Assembly (NCBI RefSeq): GCF_030503735.1 | Contig: NZ_CP073096.1 | Coordinates: 1,736,001-1,800,000 of the forward strand | DNA from: Corynebacterium tuberculostearicum | GTDB taxonomy: Bacteria; Actinomycetota; Actinomycetes; Mycobacteriales; Mycobacteriaceae | Length of the DNA: 64,000 nt | Reading direction: 5' to 3' | Shown: positions 58,289 to 64,000 of the stretch, one piece after another | Layout of the letters: each line of letters begins with the position of its first letter | How positions within the stretch are numbered: position 1 is the first letter of the stretch | Program-made: the position numbers and the translations under genes | Notes under the pieces: model-generated | Seen by the model: only the letters and a program-made list of their open reading frames with translations | The model's database searches: none | What the model was told of the DNA's origin: nothing

Positions 58289-60223
58289 CTACCAAATGGT
58301 GACGCGATCCTCCGGCGCAATATACATGGCAGAATCCTCTGCAACTTCAAAGGCCTCGTAGAACTCCGCAATATTGGCCGCAATGAGGTTGCAGCGGAAC
58401 TCCGCCGGCGAGTGCGGGTCAATGGCGAGGTACTGGGTGGCCATCTCTGGACGGATGGCGGTGCGCCAAACGCGGGCCCAGGCGAGGAAGAAGCGTTGTA
58501 GGCCGTTGTAGGTGTGCTCGGCCAGCTCTGGCTCGGCTCCATCTACCTCGAACTTCTCTTCCTTGCCCTGCAGGTCAATGCCCTTATCGGCGCAGTAGTT
58601 CTTGAAAGCCACCACAGCGATACCCAAACCGCCTAGGTCACCGATATTTTCACCCAGGGTGAAGCTGCCATTTACACCGGTGGATTCGATGCCGGCCTCC
58701 TTGAGCACCGTCGGTACCTGGCCATTGAACTGCTCTACCAACTTAGCGGTGAGCTTTTCAAAGGCGGCGCGGTCCTCATCGGACCACCAGGAATTCAGGT
58801 TGCCCTGGCCGTCAAACTGCGAGCCCTGATCATCAAAGCCATGGCCAATCTCGTGGCCGATGACGGCACCGATGGCGCCGAAGTTTTCTGCGGCACCGGC
58901 CTCTGGGTTATAGAACGGCGGGCGCAAGATTGCTGCCGGGAAGGTGATGTCATTGACCACTGGGTTATAAAAGGCGTTGACCGTCTGCGGGGTGGTCACC
59001 CACTCGTTACGGTCAGCTGGCTTGCCAATCTTGGCCAGCTCAAAATCATGGGAGAAGGCGGAGCCGGCGCGGGCATTAGCCAGCAGGTCCCCACCCTTAG
59101 CGGAGACCTCGAGGCCAGAGTAATCACGCCAGGAATCCGGGAAGCCAATCTTGGCCTTGAACTGGGAGAGCTTTTCTAGGGCGCGCTCGCGCGTGGCCGG
59201 TGTCATCCACTCCAGCTGGGAGATGCGCTCGCGGTAGGCGGCGATGAGGTAGCCCACCAGCTCATCCATCTCACGCTTGGAGGAGGCCGGGAAGTGCTTT
59301 TCCACGAATACTTGGCCAATCTCTTCGCCCACGAGGGACTCGGCTAGGCCCACGGCGCGCTTCCAGCGGTCGCGCTGCTCGGTGGCACCGGAGAGTTGGG
59401 TGCCGTAGAACTCGAAGTTCTTCGCGCCTACCTCCTCTGGCAGCATGGCCGCGCGGGAGCGCAGGATGTGCCAGGTGGCCCAGAGCTGCCAATCGGCCAT
59501 ACGCTCGGAGGTAAAGAGGCTCTCAAAGTGCTCGAGATAAGACGGCATCATATTGACCACGCGGTGCTCCGGCAGGTTGCCGCCAGAAAGCAAAGCACGG
59601 GTCATGGTGGGAAGCTCACTAAACTCGCAGGGGTTATAGGTCTTGACCGCATCGCGAGTGGAGACCACGTCCCAATGGCCGGCGGCCAATTCCTTCTCCA
59701 AGCCCACGATGCGCTGGGCCGCCACCTCGGCGCCCAAGCCAAAGAGACGGGACGGATCGAGGAATTCCAGCATCTCGGCCACATGCTTCTCATAGGCACT
59801 CAGCGTTTCCGCGTGGGCTTCCTCGCGGTAATAAGCCTCATCCGGCAGGCCCAAGCCGGATTGAATGACATAAGCAATGGCGTCCTCAGAACCAGAGTCC
59901 TTGGATACCCAGAAGGTCACCGGGGAACCCACGCCGGTGCGCTCGAGTTCACCCAGGCGGTGCGCTAATTCCTCTGGGTCGGCCGCACTCAGGCGGTCCA
60001 GATCCGCGTCCAATGGAGCCATGCCGGCCGCGTTGACTCCCTCGGTATCCATAAAGGAGGCATAGAGCTTGCCGGGGCGGCCGGTGTCCTTTTTCACGAT
60101 CTCATGGACGAGTTCTTCGGCTTCGTCGCGCAGCGCGTGGAAAGTGCCGTCCACGCCGCGATCATCGGGAATGACGTGGCTTTCTAGCCAGGGTCCATTG
60201 ACTAGTTGATAAAGATCTTTCAT
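58289..60223 (-). CDS. M13-family zinc metallopeptidase (PepO/Zmp1-like)
   Basis: 644 aa, no signal peptide. The zinc motif HEIGH is in IGHEIGHGFDDQGSQFDG (about 468), the third ligand Glu in ENIGDLGGLGIAV, and the substrate motif NAFYN in VNAFYNPVVNDITFPAAI. The C-terminal RCNLIAANIAEFYEAF completes the neprilysin-type fold. It cleaves short peptides. Mycobacterial Zmp1 is exported without a signal peptide, so export cannot be excluded. TAGAGT lies 7 nt before the ATG at 60223 (60231-60236). Divergent from the next gene. Confidence 0.94.
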   Translation of the reverse strand: MKDLYQLVNGPWLESHVIPDDRGVDGTFHALRDEAEELVHEIVKKDTGRPGKLYASFMDTEGVNAAGMAPLDADLDRLSAADPEELAHRLGELERTGVGSPVTFWVSKDSGSEDAIAYVIQSGLGLPDEAYYREEAHAETLSAYEKHVAEMLEFLDPSRLFGLGAEVAAQRIVGLEKELAAGHWDVVSTRDAVKTYNPCEFSELPTMTRALLSGGNLPEHRVVNMMPSYLEHFESLFTSERMADWQLWATWHILRSRAAMLPEEVGAKNFEFYGTQLSGATEQRDRWKRAVGLAESLVGEEIGQVFVEKHFPASSKREMDELVGYLIAAYRERISQLEWMTPATRERALEKLSQFKAKIGFPDSWRDYSGLEVSAKGGDLLANARAGSAFSHDFELAKIGKPADRNEWVTTPQTVNAFYNPVVNDITFPAAILRPPFYNPEAGAAENFGAIGAVIGHEIGHGFDDQGSQFDGQGNLNSWWSDEDRAAFEKLTAKLVEQFNGQVPTVLKEAGIESTGVNGSFTLGENIGDLGGLGIAVVAFKNYCADKGIDLQGKEEKFEVDGAEPELAEHTYNGLQRFFLAWARVWRTAIRPEMATQYLAIDPHSPAEFRCNLIAANIAEFYEAFEVAEDSAMYIAPEDRVTIW

Positions 60224-60230
60224 GCCTGCC

Positions 60231-60258
60231 ACTCTAGGGCAAAGCGGCAAGATAAGGT
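60231..60258. promoter_or_regulatory. Divergent leaderless promoters of the M13 gene and the membrane protein gene
   Basis: On the minus strand TAGAGT (60231-60236) is 7 nt before the ATG at 60223. On the plus strand TAAGGT (60253-60258) is 7 nt before the ATG at 60266. Confidence 0.5.
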
Positions 60259-60265
60259 GTGAGCT

Positions 60266-60847
60266 ATGGAATTTTATCGCTTTCCTCCAGCGCATCCGCG
60301 GCGCCTTTTCTTAGCCGTCATTGCGTTCGTAGCGGTGGTTCTCGCCCTGCCCATGATCGTGCAAACGGCGCTAGGGGATTCTTCCGCGGACGTCGAGCAG
60401 GTTACCCTCGCAGAGCCTAGCCAGGACTGGGAGATTGACGTTCCCGATCTCTATTGCGAGCGCGATTATGAATCCCTCGCCAGCATCGGCTGGACCTGCG
60501 GCGATGTCAGCGTGCAAGCCACCCTTACCGAGGATGCCAAAGACGATGCCACCACTTTGCGCCGCATGGTTCGCGCCCTAGCCATGGCTCCCCTGCCGGC
60601 CGACGCCCCTACCTTCGATGACACGGATGGAGCACTCCTGCTTGCCGACGCCCCCTCCTCCACCGCCGCCCTCTCCCTCGACGGCACCGGCGAGGACGAA
60701 AACAAGGATTGGGTGGTCACCGTGACCGGCATGGGCGAGCAGGCCCGCACCACCGCTTCTCGCATTTGGCGCGCCTTCGGCCAAGAGGATCTACCCGCCG
60801 CGGCCGATTCAGAATTCGCTGACTTCTCCGGGGAGTTGATGTTCTAG
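60266..60847 (+). CDS. Membrane-anchored hypothetical protein
   Basis: 193 aa. One N-terminal membrane helix (LFLAVIAFVAVVLALPMIV, residues ~14-32) and an extracytoplasmic acidic domain with two cysteines (LYCERD and GWTCGD) that may form a disulfide. I do not recognise the family. Its stop is directly followed by the ATG of the PrsW-like gene, so they are translated together, suggesting a partner or substrate of that protease; this is inference. Confidence 0.7.
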   Translation: MEFYRFPPAHPRRLFLAVIAFVAVVLALPMIVQTALGDSSADVEQVTLAEPSQDWEIDVPDLYCERDYESLASIGWTCGDVSVQATLTEDAKDDATTLRRMVRALAMAPLPADAPTFDDTDGALLLADAPSSTAALSLDGTGEDENKDWVVTVTGMGEQARTTASRIWRAFGQEDLPAAADSEFADFSGELMF

Positions 60848-61699
60848 ATGTCCAAGCTCTTTCGCACCACGCTGTGGATCTTCTCCGGTGTTGGCCTCAT
60901 CGCGTTCTTGGTCCAGACACTGAGCACATTCTTAATCTCTCCCCTGATGGGCCTGCTCAGCCTGCTTATCGCCGCCGTGCTCGTGACGCTGATCTTTTAT
61001 CTACTGCAGCGCAGCCCCATGTGGGCCCGCCCAGCGCGCCTGTGGGCCACACTGGCTTTCCTTTGGGGCGGCGGGGTGGCCGTTGCCTTGGCGCTTATTA
61101 GCGCTGGGCCGGTCATGCAGCTCGCCATCGGCTCCGGCTGGGTCGAATCCATGATGTCGTGGAGCGGTGCCTACCCGGAGGAAATTTCTAAGGCCACCGG
61201 CGTCATCTTCGTGCTCATGTCCTTCCGCCAACTCAACCGCCCGTGGCATGGCTGGATGGTGGGCGCAGTGGTGGGCCTTGGTTTCGAAACCTGCGAAAAT
61301 ATCCTCTATGGCGCCATGGGCGCGACCATGCACCCCGATAGCGATACTCAGGGCCTTTTTGAAATGTGGGGGCTGCGTCTTATCGCTGGTCCTGGCCTGC
61401 ACGTGTTGCTTACCGCGATGGCTGGATGGGGAATCGGCTGGGCCTTGTATGCCGCTGCCAAGCCGCTGTGGTGGCGCCTCGGCGTTTTCCTCGCCTACCT
61501 AGCCGCCTCTTTCACGTTGCACTTTTGCTGGAATTACCTGCACGATTCCGAGGTGGCCGCCATCATCCAGGCCGTCGGCATAGCGCTTATCCTCTACCCG
61601 CTGAGCATTTGGCTTGTGCTGCGTGGCAATAAGCTCGCCAAGGCCGACGAGAGCTATAGCCACAGCACTGCCGAGGACGCCCTCGCCTTTGTGCACTAA
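60848..61699 (+). CDS. PrsW-family intramembrane metalloprotease
   Basis: 283 aa, about eight membrane helices. The expected PrsW residues are seen: Glu-Glu in AYPEEISKATGV, the GFETCENILYGAMG motif, His in LHVLLTAMAGWGIG and His in FTLHFCWN. In Bacillus, PrsW clips anti-sigma factors. Coupled to the preceding gene with no gap. An inverted repeat that may terminate both this gene and the convergent hydrolase follows (61714-61778). Confidence 0.88.
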   Translation: MSKLFRTTLWIFSGVGLIAFLVQTLSTFLISPLMGLLSLLIAAVLVTLIFYLLQRSPMWARPARLWATLAFLWGGGVAVALALISAGPVMQLAIGSGWVESMMSWSGAYPEEISKATGVIFVLMSFRQLNRPWHGWMVGAVVGLGFETCENILYGAMGATMHPDSDTQGLFEMWGLRLIAGPGLHVLLTAMAGWGIGWALYAAAKPLWWRLGVFLAYLAASFTLHFCWNYLHDSEVAAIIQAVGIALILYPLSIWLVLRGNKLAKADESYSHSTAEDALAFVH

Positions 61700-61713
61700 A
61701 GCCACCGACCACT

Positions 61714-61778
61714 TTGCACAACAAGCACGTTTCGCCCTTTTCCCACCCCGTGAGAGACGAAACATGCTTGTTTTGCAT
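61714..61778. terminator. Bidirectional hairpin between prsW-like and serine hydrolase genes
   Basis: GCACAACAAGCACGTTTCG and CGAAACATGCTTGTTTTGC are imperfect inverted copies (a 15-bp core arm 61720-61734 with 61758-61772, one mismatch) around a 23-nt loop. It lies in the only gap between two convergent genes. Confidence 0.6.
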
Positions 61779-61798
61779 CTGTTTTGGCTCCGCAAATC

Positions 61799-62659
61799 CT
61801 AGTTGCACACACGCATCGGCGTTACTTGCGCCAGCGCTTGATTAGCGCTCGCGCACGCCTGGCGCTCGTAGCTCGCTGCCGTGCGGGTGGCATCTCGGAT
61901 AGCCTGTCGCGCTGGGCCTTGTAGATGCAGATCGTGCTCGATACGAGCTCCAATGGCCTCGCTAGAACCGGCGGGGATCACGCCTGGGGCATTATGTACG
62001 GCACGGGTGACATCTGCGGTATGAGTGGCCGCATCACCGTAGGTATTGGCGGCGACGGTAAAACCAGAGGCGGTGGATACCGAGGCATGGATGCGGCGAT
62101 TATCGGACCAGCCAAACTTGGTACCGATAACGCCCGGAATCCGTGAGGTACCAAAATCTTGCCGATAGCCATCGGCAGCCACAGGGGCGGCGTTTGCCAT
62201 GCCGGTCATGATGGGTGCGGCAATGGGATCGTGCTGGATACGCGAGGTGAACCGCGCTACATCTTCAGTGGAGGTCGTGGTCGTCCCCCAATACCCGGTG
62301 TAATGCGTTTCGCGCAGACCGAACTCGTGGATAATGCTGGGGATGGCCTGCGGGTAGCGGCGGTCCAAGTCGGTAGCCACGTTGTCATCGCTTACACGAA
62401 TCATATGCTCCACGCGGGCTTTATCGGCCGGTGCACCATATTTTAGAACCCAATAGCCCAAGTAGAGCTTGCTCAAAGACAGTGCGGGGCGAGACTCGTG
62501 GGAATTAGCGGTGGACACCGTGGCCCCGGAATCATGCCGGACGGTGATTTGGGTGCGCGCGGGCACAGCGTTCGGATCGAGAGTGACAGCCTGGGCGGCG
62601 GGGATGGTAACGAGGGAGAGTGCGGTAACCAAGGAACCTACCGCCAGCTTTTTCATCAT
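61799..62659 (-). CDS. Secreted serine hydrolase (class A beta-lactamase-like)
   Basis: 286 aa. Signal peptide 1-24 (AAQAVTLD cleavage region). The active-site Ser-x-x-Lys is in ALSLSKLYLG (about 62), followed by VSDDNVATDLD where class A enzymes have SDN, and TKFGWSD where they have KTG. The order and spacing match beta-lactamase/DD-peptidase folds, but the third motif is KFG. It may be a DD-peptidase-like cell-wall hydrolase or inactive relative. Two terminal cysteines (QACAS, RVCN) may pair. Starts 28 nt after the SMR gene stop. Confidence 0.78.
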   Translation of the reverse strand: MMKKLAVGSLVTALSLVTIPAAQAVTLDPNAVPARTQITVRHDSGATVSTANSHESRPALSLSKLYLGYWVLKYGAPADKARVEHMIRVSDDNVATDLDRRYPQAIPSIIHEFGLRETHYTGYWGTTTTSTEDVARFTSRIQHDPIAAPIMTGMANAAPVAADGYRQDFGTSRIPGVIGTKFGWSDNRRIHASVSTASGFTVAANTYGDAATHTADVTRAVHNAPGVIPAGSSEAIGARIEHDLHLQGPARQAIRDATRTAASYERQACASANQALAQVTPMRVCN

Positions 62660-62686
62660 GAAAATATCCTAGCGTCACCGTGGGTA

Positions 62687-63004
62687 TTACGCACCGGCTT
62701 CCACGAGCAGCACTCCCCCGACGATGAACACCACGCCCAGAGATTTTAACCAAGTAAACGGCTCCTTGAACAGGAGATACGAGGCAATGGCGGTAAGCGC
62801 AACGCCAGTGGCAGCCCAGATGCCGTAGGCCACGCCGAGATCCATGCCGGCCTTGAGCACGAGCGCCAAGAAGCCGTAGGCAGAGACATAACACAGGGCG
62901 ACGAGCACCACCCAGAAGCGGCGCCCGGTCACTGCGGACATGCGCAGGCACAGCGTCCCGGAAACCTCGATGGCGGTGGCGAGGAAAAGAAGGAACCAGA
63001 TCAT
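62687..63004 (-). CDS. SMR family transporter, subunit B
   Basis: 105 aa, four membrane helices. Helix 1 carries the conserved Glu (LATAIEVSGTLCLRMS), which binds protons and cationic drugs or guanidinium. The phrase AYGIWAATGVALTAIASYLLF is the SMR loop-helix 3 signature. It overlaps the upstream SMR gene by 4 nt (ATGA), an arrangement typical of SMR heterodimers such as EbrAB or YkkCD. Confidence 0.93.
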   Translation of the reverse strand: MIWFLLFLATAIEVSGTLCLRMSAVTGRRFWVVLVALCYVSAYGFLALVLKAGMDLGVAYGIWAATGVALTAIASYLLFKEPFTWLKSLGVVFIVGGVLLVEAGA

Positions 63005-63360
63005 TGCGGCGCGACCTCCACTGTGTGGTCTTGCTCCTCGTGCGGTTTAGCGCCCATTTCCACGCAGAATACGCCGGCCATAATGAGCGCGATTCCGGCG
63101 AGTTTTACTGCGCCGAGCGGCTCGCCAAATAGCGCGGCAGAAAGCAATGCGGTGGAAATTACCCCGCCGGATGCCCAGAGTCCATAAGCCACGCCCACGT
63201 TAACGCCTTCTTGCATTACGCGGTGCAGCAGCACAAAAGCAAGGATGAAGCAGAAGGCGGCCACGCCGTAGATCCAGACATGCTCTACGGCGAATTTCAG
63301 CGCGACGGTGCCCACGACTTCGCTGGCAATCGCGAGAAAGAGAATGACCCAGGCCCTCAC
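63001..63360 (-). CDS. SMR family transporter, subunit A
   Basis: 119 aa, four membrane helices with Glu in LAIASEVVGTVALKFA and VAYGLWASGGVISTALLSAA for helix 3. The C-terminal ~15 residues (KPHEEQDHTVEVAPQ) form a charged tail. It overlaps the ATL gene upstream (63357-63360) and the second SMR gene downstream, so the three are one translation-coupled unit. Confidence 0.93.
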   Translation of the reverse strand: MRAWVILFLAIASEVVGTVALKFAVEHVWIYGVAAFCFILAFVLLHRVMQEGVNVGVAYGLWASGGVISTALLSAALFGEPLGAVKLAGIALIMAGVFCVEMGAKPHEEQDHTVEVAPQ

Positions 63361-63668
63361 TCCATCAACTCCTGTAATTCGCGGGCGTCGATTCCGTGCT
63401 CGTGCATTTTAACGCGGCCGTTGGCATGCGCGATGGCCTCGCGATCCCAGAACTCTGCGGCGCGGGCGGGATCGTGGGAGGCGCCATCGGCGCGGACGAC
63501 GCGCCACCAGGCGGTATCGGCACCGCCGCCATAGCGCTTTAACACGGTGCCGACATTGCGCGCGCCGCAGCCGGCCACCTTGGCCACCTCACCATAAGAG
63601 GTCACGTTGCCGGGCGGAATCACGGCAACGACCGCCAATACACGTTTGACCAGTGGCGATTCACTCAT
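63357..63668 (-). CDS. Alkyltransferase-like protein (ATL)
   Basis: 103 aa, resembles the DNA-binding domain of O6-alkylguanine-DNA alkyltransferase. Helix-turn-helix PPGNVTSYGEVAKVAGCGAR with the Arg finger, but the active PCHRV motif is TAWWRVVRAD, so the acceptor Cys is Trp. It should bind O6-alkylguanine without repairing it and flag it for nucleotide excision repair, as established for the ATL family. Upstream gene of the SMR pair. Confidence 0.92.
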   Translation of the reverse strand: MSESPLVKRVLAVVAVIPPGNVTSYGEVAKVAGCGARNVGTVLKRYGGGADTAWWRVVRADGASHDPARAAEFWDREAIAHANGRVKMHEHGIDARELQELME

Positions 63669-63673
63669 CGCAA

Positions 63674-64000
63674 TTATTGCGGGTCGAGGCCCAGCACATC
63701 ATCCGACTCGGTCGGTTCCTCTTCGGGAGCGTCTTCGACCTCGGTGAGAGTGATGGTCGCACCGGTGGAATCGGCCAAAAGGCACATGCGGCCGAAAGGC
63801 GAATCCCACGGTTCGCGGATGACCTCGCCGCCTAGTTCCACGGCCTTCTTCGCAGCGGCGTCGATATCGCGCACGCCCAGGTAGGTCTGCCAGAAGCTCG
63901 GCACCTGCGGCGGGAATTGGCCTTCCGCGTTCCACAAACCGGCAAACGGCGCACCTTCTTCTTCCGCGGTGGCATAGATGAAGCCCTCATCCTCGGACTG
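63674..64000 (-). CDS. VOC (glyoxalase/dioxygenase-fold) protein, cut by the right edge
   Basis: C-terminal ~109 residues only; the frame is open to the window end. Phrases FAGLWNAEGQFPPQVPSFWQ, TYLGVRDIDAAAKKAVELGG and MCLLADSTGATITL fit the VOC family's repeated beta-alpha-beta units. The tail is acidic (EDAPEEEPTESDD). An enzyme activity or metal site cannot be judged from this half. It is 6 nt upstream of the ATL gene and belongs to that operon. Confidence 0.82.
   Translation of the reverse strand, partial: QSEDEGFIYATAEEEGAPFAGLWNAEGQFPPQVPSFWQTYLGVRDIDAAAKKAVELGGEVIREPWDSPFGRMCLLADSTGATITLTEVEDAPEEEPTESDDVLGLDPQ

Overview
This 64 kb window is a high-GC actinobacterial chromosome, almost certainly a Corynebacterium. 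Evidence: a mycobacterial/corynebacterial arabinogalactan cluster (Wzm-Wzt galactan exporter, GlfT1, two GtrA proteins, DprE1, DprE2, AftA and a single Emb), the MurT-GatD lipid II amidation pair, the order aspT-dnaX-ybaB-recR, one-ORF corynebacterial gene families, and many promoters of the leaderless type. The species cannot be settled from the sequence alone.

Layout. 1-6.5 kb: a Ser/Thr/Pro/Glu-rich surface-like protein (cut by the left edge or starting just inside it), a DnaQ-like protein whose exonuclease residues are gone, murT-gatD, a perfect palindrome holding two DnaA boxes, and an HNH (DUF222-type) protein. 6.5-12.3 kb: recR, ybaB, dnaX, a SUFU-like gene, aspT, SRP RNA and tRNA-Ser(GGA). 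12.4-19.8 kb: a Na+/H+ antiporter and a queuosine group (GluQ-RS, a YhhQ transporter, an unusual TGT), then an MMPL exporter. 20-24.8 kb: tRNA-Ser(CGA), CsbD, tadA and its partner gene, tyrA, a membrane-anchored trypsin-like protease with a membrane acyltransferase, and a small membrane protein.

24.8-34.8 kb holds two apparently identical 1433-bp IS481-type elements, each inserted at the same place in the T-arm of a tRNA gene (Arg-ACG and Ser-GCT). Between them are ordinary chromosomal genes: a CobW GTPase behind a Zur-like operator, a DASS dicarboxylate transporter, MgtE, a DUF202 pair (one frameshifted), a Nudix hydrolase and small membrane proteins. 34.9-39.7 kb: a Pat/HisC-type aminotransferase and a molybdenum cofactor set (moaD, moeA, mog/moaB, moaE, moeB/moeZ). 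39.9-41.3 kb: an AT-richer patch with an orphan HsdR-N-like nuclease beside tRNA-Ser(TGA).

41.4-57.3 kb is the cell-wall galactan/arabinan locus, in an order like M. tuberculosis Rv3777-Rv3795: quinone oxidoreductase, a cysteine-desulfurase-like protein without its PLP lysine, Wzm, Wzt, GlfT1, two GtrA proteins, DprE1, DprE2, AftA, Emb. Together they make and export galactan, make decaprenyl-phospho-arabinose, and start and extend the arabinan. 57.3-64 kb: an alpha/beta hydrolase, an M13 metallopeptidase, a PrsW-like protease, a secreted serine hydrolase, a paired SMR transporter, an alkyltransferase-like protein and a VOC protein cut by the right edge.

The most unusual signals are the tRNA-T-arm-specific insertion sequence that carries its own terminator facing the tRNA, the TGT that lacks its zinc cysteines, the DnaA-box palindrome, three enzyme-fold proteins with missing key residues (DnaQ-like, MurT zinc ribbon, SufS-like), the near-constant 7-nt spacing from the -10 box to the start codon, and the repeated 4-nt stop-codon overlaps between convergent genes.
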